NCBI RefSeq assembly: GCF_900104515.1
Contig: NZ_FNJL01000002.1
Coordinates: 211,648-275,647, forward strand
Direction: 5' to 3'
Length of the DNA stretch: 64,000 nucleotides
DNA from: Paracidovorax cattleyae
GTDB lineage: Bacteria; Pseudomonadota; Gammaproteobacteria; Burkholderiales; Burkholderiaceae_C
The translations under genes and the position numbers were made by a program. The notes under the pieces were generated by a model. That model worked only from the letters and a program-made list of their open reading frames with translations. It was not told the origin of the DNA and did no database searches. This document shows positions 33,509 through 43,366 of this stretch, one piece after another; the stretch's first letter is position 1, and the number at the start of each line of letters is the position of its first letter.

Positions 33509-35686
33509 ATGTCCCTTCCTTCCCCCGTTTCCGCTTCCTCTTCGCCGCGCGCTGCGGCAACCGGTACCCGCTTGCGCCTGGCCGTCGATGTGGGCGGCAC
33601 CTTTACCGATATCGTTCTGCTGCGCGGCGATGCCCGGTTCACCGCCAAGGTGCTGACCACCCCCGGTGCGCCCGAACTGGCGGTGCTGGGCGGCATCGAC
33701 GAGGTCCTGCAGCAGGCCGCGCTGGGCTGGGCCGATGTGGACCTGCTGATCCTGGGCACCACGCTCGCAACGAATGCGCTGATCGAACGCAAGGGCGCAC
33801 GCACTGCGCTGATCACCACGGAAGGCTTCCGGGACCTGGTGGAGATCGGCCTCGAAGACCGCTTCGCCCAGTACGACGTGTTCCTGGAAAAGCCCGCTCC
33901 CCTGGTTCCGCGCCACTGGCGCCATGGCGTCAAAGAACGCGTGGATGCCGCCGGCCAGGTGCTCACGCCGCTGGAGGAGGCCCAGGTCATCGCGCTGGCC
34001 GGGCAACTGCAGGCCGACGGCATCGAGAGCGTGGCGGTGTGCTTCCTGCACGGCTATGCCAACCCCGTGCACGAGCGCCGGGTGCGCGAGTTGCTCCTGG
34101 CCCATGCCCCCGGCCTGTGGGTGTCCCTGGCATCCGACGTGTGCCCCGAGATCCGCGAGTACGAGCGCCTGTCCACCATCAGCGCGAATGCCTATGTGCA
34201 GCCCCAGGTGGCGGGGTACCTCTCGCGCCTGCACGAGGGTGCGAAGGCGCGCGGCCTGCGCGGCGAGCCTTTCCTCATGACGTCGGGCGGAGCCATCACC
34301 ACGTTGCAGACCGGCATCGACGAACCCGTGCGCCTGGTCGAGTCCGGGCCCGCAGGGGGCGCCGTGCTGGCACGCCAGGTGGCCGAGCAGATCGGCGCGT
34401 CGCGCGCCCTGTCCTTCGACATGGGGGGCACCACGGCGAAGATCTGCTTCATCGACGATTACCAGCCGCAGGTCAGCCGCAGCTTCGAGTTCGGGCGTGT
34501 GCACCGGCATCTCAAGGGCTCGGGCCTGCCGATCCGCATCCCCGTCATCGAGATGGTGGAGATCGGGGCGGGTGGCGGCTCCATCGCCCGGGTCAACCAC
34601 CTGGGCGTGGTCCAGGTCGGTCCCGACAGCGCGGGGTCCAGTCCCGGCCCGGCGGCCTATGGCCTCGGCGGCGAGCAGCCGACGGTGACCGATGCGCATG
34701 CGGCACTGGGCACCGTGGACCCCGCGCGCTTCGCCGTGGGCAAGGTGCGGCTGGAGCCGCAGCGCGCACGCGACGCCCTGGTGCAGGGGCTCACAGCGCA
34801 AACTGGCCTGGAGGTGGAGGCCGCGGCCCAGGCCGTGATCGACATCGTGACCGAGAACATGGCCAATGCCGCACGCGTCCACGCCTCCGAACTGGGCAAG
34901 TCCGCCGATGAAAGCACACTGATCGCCTTCGGCGGCGCGGCCCCCTTGCACGCAGCCCTGCTGGCGCGCAAGCTCGGCATCGCGCGTCTGGTCGTCCCGG
35001 GCTCGGCCGGCGTGGGCTCGGCGCTGGGATTTCTCTGGGCGCCCGTGGCCTACCAGACGGTGCGCAGCCTGCACCAGCGCATCCTCCAGGCCGACCACGC
35101 CGCCGTCGAGGCGCTGCTGGCGGAGCTCACCGCCCATGCCGACGACGTGGTGCTGCGCGCCGCGCCGGGTGCGCGCCTTGCGCGCCAGCGCACGGTCTAT
35201 ATGCGTTACGCCGGCCAGGGCCACGAGATCCCGGTCGATTTGCCGGAAGGCCCGTTCGATGCCGCGGCGGCCCGGGCCCTGCATGCGCGCTTCGAGGCCC
35301 GCTACGCCGCCCTCTACGGACGCAGCCTGCCCCACATCGCGACCGAGGCCGTGAGCTGGTCCGTGGCCGTGGAGGCCGGCGGCCGCGCGGCGCCCGAGCC
35401 GGATGCCGTACCCGCCGATGTCGGCCCTGCCATTCCCCACGGCACGCGCCGTGTCTATGACGCGGATGCTGCCGCGTGGCGCGACATTGCCGTCTACGAA
35501 CGCACCGGGCTGCAGCCAGGCCAGTGGCTGGCCGGCCCGGCCCTGGTGGTGGAAGACGAAACCACCACCTACGTGATCGCGGGCTTCGAGCTGCGCATCT
35601 CCCGACTGGGCGCCCTGGTGCTGACCGACACCGCGGCCCTGGCGGCGCAGGTGCAGGCCGATGCGGAAAGCGCGGTGGCCGCATGA
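33509..35686 (+). CDS. hyuA: Hydantoinase/oxoprolinase family subunit A (ATP-dependent cyclic-amide hydrolase)
   Basis: A 725-residue HyuA. The actin-like ATP-binding phosphate loop is RLAVDVGGTFTDIVLL, the substrate-side block LGTTLATNALIERKGA, and a second phosphate motif LSFDMGGTTAKICFID; EIGAGGGSIARVNHLGVVQVGPDSAGSSPGPA is the family hallmark. With HyuB it opens cyclic amides such as N-methylhydantoin or 5-oxoproline using ATP. The exact substrate is unknown. The start has no clear ribosome site; downstream alternatives before the ATP loop are possible. It overlaps the first hyuB by ATGA. Confidence 0.93.
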   Translation: MSLPSPVSASSSPRAAATGTRLRLAVDVGGTFTDIVLLRGDARFTAKVLTTPGAPELAVLGGIDEVLQQAALGWADVDLLILGTTLATNALIERKGARTALITTEGFRDLVEIGLEDRFAQYDVFLEKPAPLVPRHWRHGVKERVDAAGQVLTPLEEAQVIALAGQLQADGIESVAVCFLHGYANPVHERRVRELLLAHAPGLWVSLASDVCPEIREYERLSTISANAYVQPQVAGYLSRLHEGAKARGLRGEPFLMTSGGAITTLQTGIDEPVRLVESGPAGGAVLARQVAEQIGASRALSFDMGGTTAKICFIDDYQPQVSRSFEFGRVHRHLKGSGLPIRIPVIEMVEIGAGGGSIARVNHLGVVQVGPDSAGSSPGPAAYGLGGEQPTVTDAHAALGTVDPARFAVGKVRLEPQRARDALVQGLTAQTGLEVEAAAQAVIDIVTENMANAARVHASELGKSADESTLIAFGGAAPLHAALLARKLGIARLVVPGSAGVGSALGFLWAPVAYQTVRSLHQRILQADHAAVEALLAELTAHADDVVLRAAPGARLARQRTVYMRYAGQGHEIPVDLPEGPFDAAAARALHARFEARYAALYGRSLPHIATEAVSWSVAVEAGGRAAPEPDAVPADVGPAIPHGTRRVYDADAAAWRDIAVYERTGLQPGQWLAGPALVVEDETTTYVIAGFELRISRLGALVLTDTAALAAQVQADAESAVAA

Positions 35687-37386
35687 GTGCCGCTGCCTCT
35701 TCCAGCCGCCACACCATTCGCCAGCAGCTGGTCTGGAATCGCCTGCTGGCCGTGGTCGAGGAGCAGGCCCAGGCGCTGATCCGCACGGCGTTCGGCACGC
35801 CGACGCGCGAGGCGGGGGACCTGTCGGCCGGCGTGTTCCTGCCGGACGGGCGCATGGTGGCCCAGGCCGTCACGGGTACGCCCGGCCACGTGAATTCCAT
35901 GGCCGATTCGGTGCTGCACTTCCTGCGCACATTCCCTGCGGACACCATGCAGGACGGCGATGTCTTCCTCACCAACGACCCCTGGAAGGGCACGGGCCAT
36001 CTCTACGACGTGGTCATGGTCACGCCCGTGTTCCACGGGGGCAGGCTGGTGGCCCTGTTCGCATCCACGGTGCATGTGGTGGACATCGGCGGCCTGGGCG
36101 CCGGCCCGGACGCGCTGGAGATCTTCCACGAAGGCCTGTTCCTGCCCATCCTGCGCTTCGTCACCCGCGGCGTGATGGAAGAGGCGGTGCTGGACATCGT
36201 GCGCGCCAATGTGCGGGAGCCCGAGCAGGTGGAGGGCGACCTCCATGCCCTGGTGGCCTGCAATGCCGTGGGCGCGCGCCGCCTGCGGCAACTGCTGCAC
36301 GAGTTCGGCCTGGCCGACCTGCAGGCCCAGGGCGACTACATCATCGAGCGCAGCGCCCTGGCCATGCGCGAGGCGCTCAAGGACTGGCCCAGGGGCACCT
36401 GGCGCCACCACATGACGGTGGACGGCTACGACACGCCCGTGCAGTTGCACGCGGCCGTGACCATCAGCGACACGGAAATCCTGGTGGACTTCGCCGGCAC
36501 CTCCGGCACGGTGGCGCGCGGCATCAACGTGCCCAAGGCGTACACCCATGCCTACACCTCGTTCGGCATCCGCTGCCTGGTGGGCGCCGACGTGCCCAAC
36601 AACACGGGCTCCCTCGCGCCCATCCGCGTGGTCGCGCCCGAAGGGTGCATCGTCCACGCGCTGCCGCCCTGCGCCGTGGCCGCGCGTGCCGCCATCGGCC
36701 AGATGCTGCCCGATCTGGTGTTCGGCGCGCTGCGCCAGGCGCGGCCCGACCGCGTGCCGGCCGAAGGGTCCTCGTCGCTGTGGAACATCCGCCTCGCGGG
36801 CGGCCAGCCCATCGCGGGCGGACCGAACGACCAGCTCATCCGGGGGCGGCGTTTCGGCATCGTGAGCTTCACCACCGGCGGCACGGGGGCCCGGCCCGGG
36901 TGGGACGGGCTCTCCGCCACGGCCTATCCGAGCGGCGTGCGCAATGTGTCGCTGGAGATTCTGGAGACGCAGGCACCCCTGACCTTCCGGCGCAAGGAGT
37001 ACCGCGCCGACTCGGGCGGTGCCGGCACCACGCGCGGCGGCCTGGGCCAGACCATCGCCATCGAGCACGCCCTGGGCGAGCCCATGGTGCTGGCCGCCAC
37101 CTGGGACCGCGTGATCTACCCGCCCCGCGGGGCGCTGGGCGGTCTCGACGGCGCGCCCGGCCGTGCCTACCTGCAAAAGAGCGGCGCCGTCCTGCGCGGC
37201 AAGGGCCGCCAGCTGGTGCCCGCGGGCGAGGTGCTGGTGGTGCAGACGCCCGGCGGTGCCGGGCTCGGCGATCCGGCCGGGCGCGATCCGGCGCTGATCG
37301 AACGGGATCTGCAGGCGGGCTTCATCACCGGCGAGGCGGCCCGCGCGCAGTACGGCGTGGAACAGGCCGGCGAGGTGGCGGCATGA
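35683..37386 (+). CDS. hyuB: Hydantoinase B/oxoprolinase family subunit, first copy
   Basis: A 567-residue HyuB. Hallmarks: FGTPTREAGDLSAGVFLPDGRMVAQ, GTPGHVNSMADSV, DVFLTNDPWKGTGHLYDV, DFAGTSGTVARGINVPKAYTHAY and YPSGVRNVSLEILE. It works with HyuA as the second subunit of the ATP-dependent cyclic-amide hydrolase. It overlaps hyuA and the second hyuB by ATGA. Compared with the next gene it is the same length class and clearly a tandem paralog, with blocks identical even at silent sites. Confidence 0.93.
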   Translation: MSAAASSSRHTIRQQLVWNRLLAVVEEQAQALIRTAFGTPTREAGDLSAGVFLPDGRMVAQAVTGTPGHVNSMADSVLHFLRTFPADTMQDGDVFLTNDPWKGTGHLYDVVMVTPVFHGGRLVALFASTVHVVDIGGLGAGPDALEIFHEGLFLPILRFVTRGVMEEAVLDIVRANVREPEQVEGDLHALVACNAVGARRLRQLLHEFGLADLQAQGDYIIERSALAMREALKDWPRGTWRHHMTVDGYDTPVQLHAAVTISDTEILVDFAGTSGTVARGINVPKAYTHAYTSFGIRCLVGADVPNNTGSLAPIRVVAPEGCIVHALPPCAVAARAAIGQMLPDLVFGALRQARPDRVPAEGSSSLWNIRLAGGQPIAGGPNDQLIRGRRFGIVSFTTGGTGARPGWDGLSATAYPSGVRNVSLEILETQAPLTFRRKEYRADSGGAGTTRGGLGQTIAIEHALGEPMVLAATWDRVIYPPRGALGGLDGAPGRAYLQKSGAVLRGKGRQLVPAGEVLVVQTPGGAGLGDPAGRDPALIERDLQAGFITGEAARAQYGVEQAGEVAA

Positions 37387-39038
37387 GCAGGGCGCAACCC
37401 ACCCGCACGGCCATCCGCCACCAGCTCGCCTGGGCACGCCTGCTGTCCGTGGTCGAGGAGCAGGCGCAGACCCTGATCCGCACCGCCTTCGGCACGCCGA
37501 CCCGCGAGGCGGGGGACCTGTCGGCCGGCGTGTTCCTGCCGGACGGGCGCATGGTGGCCCAGGCCGTCACGGGCACGCCCGGCCACGTGAATTCCATGGC
37601 CGAGTCGGTCCGGCATTTCCTGGCGCGTTTTCCTGCCGCCACCATGCAGGACGGCGATGTGTTCCTGACCAACGACCCGTGGAAGGGCACGGGCCACCTC
37701 TACGACATGACCATGGTCACGCCCGTGTTCCATGGCGGCAGGATGGTGGCGCTGTTCGCTGCCACGGTGCACGTGATCGACATCGGCGGCATCGGCTCCA
37801 GCCCCGACGGGCTGGAGATCTACCACGAAGGCCTGTTCCTGCCCATCCTGCGCTTCATCCGCCAGGGAGCGGTGGACCCGGCGGTGCGGGCCATCATCCA
37901 TGCCAACGTGCGCGACCCGGCCCAGGTCGAAGGCGACCTTTTCGCCCTGGTGGCCTGCAACGACGTGGGCGCGCGCCGCCTGCGCTCCCTGCTGCGCGAG
38001 TTCGGCCTGGCCGATCTGGAGGCGCTGGGCGCCTATGCCATCGACCGTTCGGCCGAGGCCATGCGCGCGGCGCTGCGGCACTGGCCGCACGGCACCTGGC
38101 ACCACACGCTGGTGGCCGATGGCTACGACGCGCCCATCACGCTGCAGGCCGCCGTCACCATCGACGGGAGCGGCGTGCACGTGGACTTCGCCGGCACCTC
38201 GGGCACGGTGGCGCGCGGCATCAACGTGCCCAAGGCGTACACCGATGCCTACACCTCGTTCGGCATCCGCTGCCTGATCGGCGAGGATGTGCCCAACAAC
38301 GCGGGTTCGCTGGCCGCCATCCGCGTGAGCGCGCCCGCAGGCTGCATCCTCAACGCCCTGCATCCCGCGCCCGTGACGGCGCGGCACGTGGTGGGCCAGC
38401 TGCTGCCCGACGTGGTGTTCGGCGCGCTGCGCCAGGCGCGGCCCGACCGCGTGCCGGCCGAGGGAGCGTCTTCCCTGTGGAACCTGCAGCTCGTGGGCGG
38501 CGAGGCCCTTCCCGGCGCGAGTGCCGAAGACGCCGCGGCCCTGCAACGCGGCCGGCGCTTCAACATCATCAGCTTTTCCACGGGTGGCACGGGCGCGCGG
38601 CCGGGCAAGGACGGCCTGTCGGTCACGGCCTACCCCAGCGGCGTGCGCAACGTCTCGCTGGAGATCCTGGAAACCGCCGCCCCGCTGGTCTTCGAACGCA
38701 AGGAGTACCGCGCCGGCTCCGGGGGCGACGGCGCCGCGCGCGGCGGCCTGGGCCAGGTCATCGCCGTGCGCCATGCGCAGCCGGATGCGGCCCTGGTGAT
38801 CGCCGCGGCCTTCGACCGCGTGCACCACCCGGCGCGCGGCGCCCTGGGCGGGCAGGACGGCGCGCCCGGCGTGCTGCGGCTGGGCTCGGGCCGGGTACTA
38901 GCCCCCAAGGGCCGCCAGGTCGTTCCGGCCGGCGACCGCCTGGTGGTGGAGACGCCCGGAGGCGGCGGCCTGGGAGACCCGGCCGCGCGCGACCCTGCCT
39001 CGCGCCAGCGGGACCGCCTTCTCGGCCTGGTGCCCTGA
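37383..39038 (+). CDS. hyuB: Hydantoinase B/oxoprolinase family subunit, second copy
   Basis: A 551-residue paralog of the gene before it, with the same hallmarks (AGDLSAGVFLPDGRMVAQ, LTNDPWKGTGHLYDM, DFAGTSGTVARGINVPKAY). Differences cluster in FIRQGAVDPAVRAIIHANVRD and the insert EALPGASAEDAAALQ, so the two copies may bind different substrates or form a mixed complex with one HyuA. The start overlaps the first copy by ATGA. This frame happens to be open far upstream through the first copy; that extension is antisense-like and was not used. Confidence 0.92.
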   Translation: MSRAQPTRTAIRHQLAWARLLSVVEEQAQTLIRTAFGTPTREAGDLSAGVFLPDGRMVAQAVTGTPGHVNSMAESVRHFLARFPAATMQDGDVFLTNDPWKGTGHLYDMTMVTPVFHGGRMVALFAATVHVIDIGGIGSSPDGLEIYHEGLFLPILRFIRQGAVDPAVRAIIHANVRDPAQVEGDLFALVACNDVGARRLRSLLREFGLADLEALGAYAIDRSAEAMRAALRHWPHGTWHHTLVADGYDAPITLQAAVTIDGSGVHVDFAGTSGTVARGINVPKAYTDAYTSFGIRCLIGEDVPNNAGSLAAIRVSAPAGCILNALHPAPVTARHVVGQLLPDVVFGALRQARPDRVPAEGASSLWNLQLVGGEALPGASAEDAAALQRGRRFNIISFSTGGTGARPGKDGLSVTAYPSGVRNVSLEILETAAPLVFERKEYRAGSGGDGAARGGLGQVIAVRHAQPDAALVIAAAFDRVHHPARGALGGQDGAPGVLRLGSGRVLAPKGRQVVPAGDRLVVETPGGGGLGDPAARDPASRQRDRLLGLVP

Positions 39039-39129
39039 GAGGCCGCTCCATGCACCGAGGATGACCTCCCGATTCCGAATGCTCCGCTCTGCCGGTGTCC
39101 CTGTTTCCCTTCCTCCATCGTTCTGCTCC

Positions 39130-40722
39130 ATGCTTCCGTTCCTGCGCCTGATTCCCCGATCCATCCTCGTCGCCGGCCTGCTGGCCGCGGGCCTTGCAGC
39201 CCACGCCGCCCCGCCGAACCACGAGGGCTCGCTCACGCTGCTGCTGCCGTCCGAACCCACGGCCCTGGTCACCGTCAGCAACGTCGCCACGCCCATCCTC
39301 AGCGTGAGTGCCAAGGTCACCGAAGGCCTGCTCAAGTACGACTACGACGTGAATCCGCAACCGCAGCTGGCGACGAAATGGGCCATCAGCCCGGACGGGC
39401 TGACCTATACCTTCACGCTGCGCCAGGGCGTGAAGTGGCATGACGGCAAGGAGTTCACCTCGGCCGACGTGGCGTACTCCATCAACCTGCTCAAGCAGAT
39501 CCACCCCCGCGGGCGCAACACCTTCGCCAATGTGACGGGCGTGGACACGCCGGACAAGTACACGGCCGTGCTGCGCCTGTCCAGGCCCGCGCCATACCTG
39601 ATCCGTGCGCTGGTGGCCTCCGAGACGCCCATCGTGCCCAGGCACCTGTACGACGGCACGGACGCCAAGGCCAACCCCGCCAACAACGCGCCCGTGGGCA
39701 CGGGCCCGTTCAAATTCAAGGAGTGGGTGCGCGGCAGCCACATCGTCTATGAGCGCAACCCCGACTACTGGGACAAGCCCAAGCCGTTCATCGACCAGCT
39801 CATCGTGCGTTTCGTGACCGACCCGGCCGCCGCCGCCGTGGCGTTCGAGACCGGCACCGTGGACCTGGGCTACCGCACGCCCGTGCCGCAGGCCGACCTG
39901 GACCGCCTGAAGAAGGTGCCCACGCTGCGCTTCGAGACCAAGGGCAACAGCTATTCGCACAACGTGACGCGGCTGGAGTTCAACCTCGACAACGAGTACT
40001 TCAAAAACGACAAGGTGCGCCAGGCTGTCGCGCATGCGCTGGACCGCAACGTCATCGTCCGGGTGGTCAACTACGGCTACGGCCAGGTCAGCTATTCGCC
40101 CATCGCCCCCGGCCTCAAGGCGTTCCACGATCCCGCGCCGTCGCCCTATGCCTTCGACCTGAAGAAGGCCAACGCGCTGCTCGACGAAGCAGGCTACCCC
40201 AAGCGGGGTGCGAGCCGCTTCGCCGTGCCGCTGGACTTCAACCCCATCAGCGGCGACGGCCAGCGCCTGGCCGACTACATCCGCTCGGCCCTGGCACGCG
40301 TGGGCATCGCCGTGACGGTGCGGGCGCAGGATCCCAGCGCGTTCATCAAGCGCATCTACACCGACCGCGACTTCGCCTTCACCACGAACGGGGCCAGCAA
40401 CCTGTTCGATCCCACGGTGGGCGTGCAGCGGCTCTACTGGAGCAAGAACTTCATCAAGGGAGTGCCTTTTTCCAACGGCACGCACTACGCCAGCACCGTG
40501 GTGGACAAACTGCTCGAAGACGCCGCCGTGGAGAACGATTCCGCGCGCCGCAGGCAGCTGTTCAAGGAGTTCCAGGACGTGGTCGCCCGCGACGTGCCGG
40601 ACCTGAACCTCTACCAGCCGGCGTTCATCACCATCGCGAACCAGCGCGTGCACGACCACTCGCTGACGGCCGACGGGGTGGAATCGAACCTGGCCGACGT
40701 GTGGGTCGAACCGAAGAAGTGA
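39130..40722 (+). CDS. ABC transporter substrate-binding protein, peptide/opine type (SBP family 5)
   Basis: A family-5 periplasmic binding protein. From ATG 39130 the product (530 residues) has a clean signal peptide, MLPFLRLIPRSILVAGLL ending in AAHAA. The mature part shows YDYDVNPQPQLATKWAISPDGLTYTFTLRQGVKWHDGKEFTSADV and GTGPFKFKEWVRGSHIVYERNPDYWDKPKPF, the usual family blocks. An in-frame ATG at 39061 would add 23 residues but spoil the signal; neither has a good ribosome site. It is probably the binding protein of the dppB-dppC-dppDF genes on the other strand, supplying the substrate of the Hyu enzymes. That pairing is inferred from position. Confidence 0.9.
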   Translation: MLPFLRLIPRSILVAGLLAAGLAAHAAPPNHEGSLTLLLPSEPTALVTVSNVATPILSVSAKVTEGLLKYDYDVNPQPQLATKWAISPDGLTYTFTLRQGVKWHDGKEFTSADVAYSINLLKQIHPRGRNTFANVTGVDTPDKYTAVLRLSRPAPYLIRALVASETPIVPRHLYDGTDAKANPANNAPVGTGPFKFKEWVRGSHIVYERNPDYWDKPKPFIDQLIVRFVTDPAAAAVAFETGTVDLGYRTPVPQADLDRLKKVPTLRFETKGNSYSHNVTRLEFNLDNEYFKNDKVRQAVAHALDRNVIVRVVNYGYGQVSYSPIAPGLKAFHDPAPSPYAFDLKKANALLDEAGYPKRGASRFAVPLDFNPISGDGQRLADYIRSALARVGIAVTVRAQDPSAFIKRIYTDRDFAFTTNGASNLFDPTVGVQRLYWSKNFIKGVPFSNGTHYASTVVDKLLEDAAVENDSARRRQLFKEFQDVVARDVPDLNLYQPAFITIANQRVHDHSLTADGVESNLADVWVEPKK

Positions 40723-40729
40723 TCGCACC

Positions 40730-41572
40730 ATGAGCCTGTCCACCCCCAACCCGGTTCCGGCCGAGGATCTGCTGGCATTGCGCTACGGCGAGACGCCGGC
40801 TTTCGAGATCATCGAGAACGGCGTCGTTCGTCACATCCTGCGCCACCGATCGGTGCGTGCCTTCGGGCCCCAGCCCTTGCCGCAGGGCACGCTGGAAACC
40901 CTGGTGGCGGCAGCGCAGTCGGGGTCCAGTTCGTCCAACCTGCAGGTCTGGAGCGTGGTGGCGGTGGAGGACCGCCAGCACAAGAGCGAGCTGGCCGGCT
41001 GGGCCAATCAGCAGGACTTCATCCGGCAGGCACCGCTGTTCCTTGTCTGGCTGGCCGATCTGTCGCGCGTGCGCCGGGTGGCCGACGCGCCGCCCGGTGT
41101 CGAGATCGACGGAACGGACTACCTGGAGTCTGTCATCCTCGCGTCGGTGGACACGGCCATCGCCGCGCAGAACGCGGTGCTCGCGGCCGAGTCGCTGGGC
41201 CTGGGCGCCGTGTACGTGGGCGCCATCCGCAGCCACGTCCAGGCCATCGCACAGGACCTGCAGTTGCCGCCGTATGTGTACCCGGTTTTCGGCACGGCCA
41301 TCGGCTACCCTGCGCAGGACAGGGCCAGCCACGTCCGTCCGCGCCTGCCGCAGGCGGCCGTTCTGCACCGGGAGCGCTACGACGCGAGCGGCCACGAGGC
41401 CGCCGCGCAAACGTACGACCGGGCGCTGGATGCGTTCTGGAAGAAGCAGTCCATCGACCACCCCCTGTGGACGCGCCACCTCGCGCGCCGGCTGGGCAAT
41501 GTGAAGCACAGTGGCGACGCCCGCTATGAACTGCGCGGCATTCTGGAAGGGCTGGGGTTCCCGCTGCGGTGA
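40730..41572 (+). CDS. NADPH-dependent nitroreductase-family flavoprotein (NfsA/FRP-like)
   Basis: A 280-residue protein of the nitroreductase fold with the FMN-binding start ILRHRSVRAFGPQPLPQGTLETLVAAAQSGSSSSNLQ and the C-terminal half IAAQNAVLAAESLGLGAVYVGAIR and VYPVFGTAIGYP. NfsA/FRP-type members use NADPH and FMN to reduce nitro groups, quinones or flavins. It follows the binding-protein gene by seven bases and so belongs to the hyu transcript, where it may act on the heterocyclic substrate or its product. No nitro-substrate evidence exists in the sequence. Confidence 0.88.
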   Translation: MSLSTPNPVPAEDLLALRYGETPAFEIIENGVVRHILRHRSVRAFGPQPLPQGTLETLVAAAQSGSSSSNLQVWSVVAVEDRQHKSELAGWANQQDFIRQAPLFLVWLADLSRVRRVADAPPGVEIDGTDYLESVILASVDTAIAAQNAVLAAESLGLGAVYVGAIRSHVQAIAQDLQLPPYVYPVFGTAIGYPAQDRASHVRPRLPQAAVLHRERYDASGHEAAAQTYDRALDAFWKKQSIDHPLWTRHLARRLGNVKHSGDARYELRGILEGLGFPLR

Positions 41573-41588
41573 GCCGCCGCCGGCGGCG
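41573..41588. terminator. Compact GC hairpin between convergent operons
   Basis: The entire 16-base gap is a near-perfect inverted repeat, GCCGCC / GGCGGC around three bases. It separates the stop of the nitroreductase gene from that of the ABC ATPase gene. There is no T-tract. Position suggests a shared terminator. Confidence 0.4.
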
Positions 41589-43325
41589 TCAGGCCGCCTT
41601 GCGCTGTTCCGCTCCGGGCACCGACCGGATCAGGCTGCGCGTGTAGGGGTGCTGCGGCCGCTCCCAGATGTCCTGGTGGCTGCCGGTCTCGACGATGCGG
41701 CCCTGGTGCATGACCATCACGCGGTCGGCGATGTAGCGCACCACGGACAGGTCGTGCGAGATGAACAGGTACGACAGGCCGAAGTCTTCCTTCAGCTCGG
41801 CCAGCAGGTTCAGTATCTGGGCCTGCACCGAGACGTCGAGCGCCGAGACGGGCTCGTCCAGCACCACCAGCGAGGGCCTGACCACCAGTGCGCGTGCGAT
41901 GCCGATGCGCTGGCGCTGGCCGCCGGAAAACTCGTTCGGATAGCGGCTGGCCGCATCGCGGGGCAGGCCGACGCGCTCGAGGATGGCGGCGATGCGCCGG
42001 CGCCTTTCCTGGCGTTCGGCTACGCCGTGCACGGTCAGCACGGCATCGAGGATGTCGAACACGCTGCGGCGCGGATTGAGCGATGCGTACGGGTCCTGGA
42101 ACACCATCTGCATGCGCCGCCGCCAGGGTTTGAGCGCGCGCTCGGACAGCGGCGCGATGTCGGTGCCGTCGAAGCCGATGCGCCCGGAGGCCGGCGCCAC
42201 CAGCCGCAGCAGGGTGCGGGAGAGCGTGGACTTGCCGCAGCCCGATTCGCCGACCAGGCCCAGCGTTTCGCCCGCACCGATGTGAAAGCTCACGCCATCG
42301 ACGGCATGCACCACGTCGCCGCCGCGCGTGAGGTAATCGGTTCGCAGGTCCTGCACGTCGAGCAGCGGGGCGGCGCCGGCGATGCGCGCGGGGGCGGCAG
42401 CGCGTGCGGCCGGCACATGCAGGGCGAAGCCGGGCTCCCCGGTCGCGGGCTCCACGCGGGTTCGGATCTCCGGCAGGCGCGCCCGCGTGTAGTGCTGCGC
42501 CTGGCCGCCATGCAGGGAGGCGCCGAGCAGGCCGCGGGTGTACGGATGGGCGGGTGCCGCGAACAGCGCGGCCGTGGGCGCTTCCTCCACCTTGCGGCCG
42601 CCGTACATCACGGCCACCCGGTCTGCCCATTGCGCGACCAGCCCCAGGTCGTGCGTGATGAGCAGCAGCGCCATGTCCAGTTCGCGCCGCAGGCCGTCCA
42701 GCAGCTCCAGGATCTGCGCCTGGATGGTCACGTCCAGCGCGGTCGTGGGCTCGTCGGCCACCAGCAGGCGGGGGCGGCAGGCCACGGCCATCGCGATCAT
42801 CACGCGCTGCCGCTGCCCGCCGGAGAGCTGGTGCGGGTAGTCGTGGACGTGGCGCTGCGGATCGGGAATGCGGACCAGGTCCAGCAGCTCGACCGCCCGG
42901 CGCAGCGCCGCCGCCGCGGGCAGGCCTTCGTGCAGGCGCAGGGTCTCGGCGATCTGCGCCCCGATGGTGTGCACCGGGTTCAGCGAGGTCATCGGCTCCT
43001 GGAAAATCATCGAGATGTCGCTGCCGCGCAGGGCCCGCAGGTCGCGCGGGGGCAGCGCCAGGATGTCCCTGCCCTCGAAAAGGATCTTTCCCCGCACCTG
43101 GGCGCCGGGCGCCAGCAGGCGCAGCAGCGCCAGTGCCGTGGTGGACTTGCCACATCCCGATTCGCCCACCAGGGCCAGGGTCTCGCCACGCTGCAACGTG
43201 AGGTCCAGGCCCTGCACGGCATCCACGGGCCCTTGCGCGGCTGGAAAACGGATGCCCAGCTGGCGGATGTCCAGCAGGGGTGCATGGGCAGCGCGGGCCC
43301 CGGTGGCGTCGTCGAAAGAAGTCAT
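41589..43325 (-). CDS. Fused peptide-type ABC transporter ATPase (DppD-DppF fusion)
   Basis: A 578-residue protein with two full ABC ATPase domains in one chain. The first has Walker [13 protein letters not shown], signature [14 protein letters not shown] and Walker [14 protein letters not shown]; the second has [27 protein letters not shown] and [13 protein letters not shown]. Each is followed by the oligopeptide-transporter tail ([22 protein letters not shown]). This is the fused form of DppD/DppF or OppD/OppF. It powers import by the two permeases upstream. It starts 41 bases after dppC and converges on the hyu operon. Confidence 0.93.
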   Translation of the reverse strand: MTSFDDATGARAAHAPLLDIRQLGIRFPAAQGPVDAVQGLDLTLQRGETLALVGESGCGKSTTALALLRLLAPGAQVRGKILFEGRDILALPPRDLRALRGSDISMIFQEPMTSLNPVHTIGAQIAETLRLHEGLPAAAALRRAVELLDLVRIPDPQRHVHDYPHQLSGGQRQRVMIAMAVACRPRLLVADEPTTALDVTIQAQILELLDGLRRELDMALLLITHDLGLVAQWADRVAVMYGGRKVEEAPTAALFAAPAHPYTRGLLGASLHGGQAQHYTRARLPEIRTRVEPATGEPGFALHVPAARAAAPARIAGAAPLLDVQDLRTDYLTRGGDVVHAVDGVSFHIGAGETLGLVGESGCGKSTLSRTLLRLVAPASGRIGFDGTDIAPLSERALKPWRRRMQMVFQDPYASLNPRRSVFDILDAVLTVHGVAERQERRRRIAAILERVGLPRDAASRYPNEFSGGQRQRIGIARALVVRPSLVVLDEPVSALDVSVQAQILNLLAELKEDFGLSYLFISHDLSVVRYIADRVMVMHQGRIVETGSHQDIWERPQHPYTRSLIRSVPGAEQRKAA

Positions 43326-43366
43326 GGAAGGGATGGCGGGTGCGGGGGCTGCAGGGTGCGGCGGGG

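Noticed and set aside
33233..35440. Open frame of about 735 codons on the minus strand
   Set aside because: Antisense shadow of hyuA.
35661..37382. In-frame upstream extension of the second hyuB giving a protein of about 1125 residues
   Set aside because: The extension reads the first hyuB in a wrong frame; the true start is the coupled ATG at 37383.
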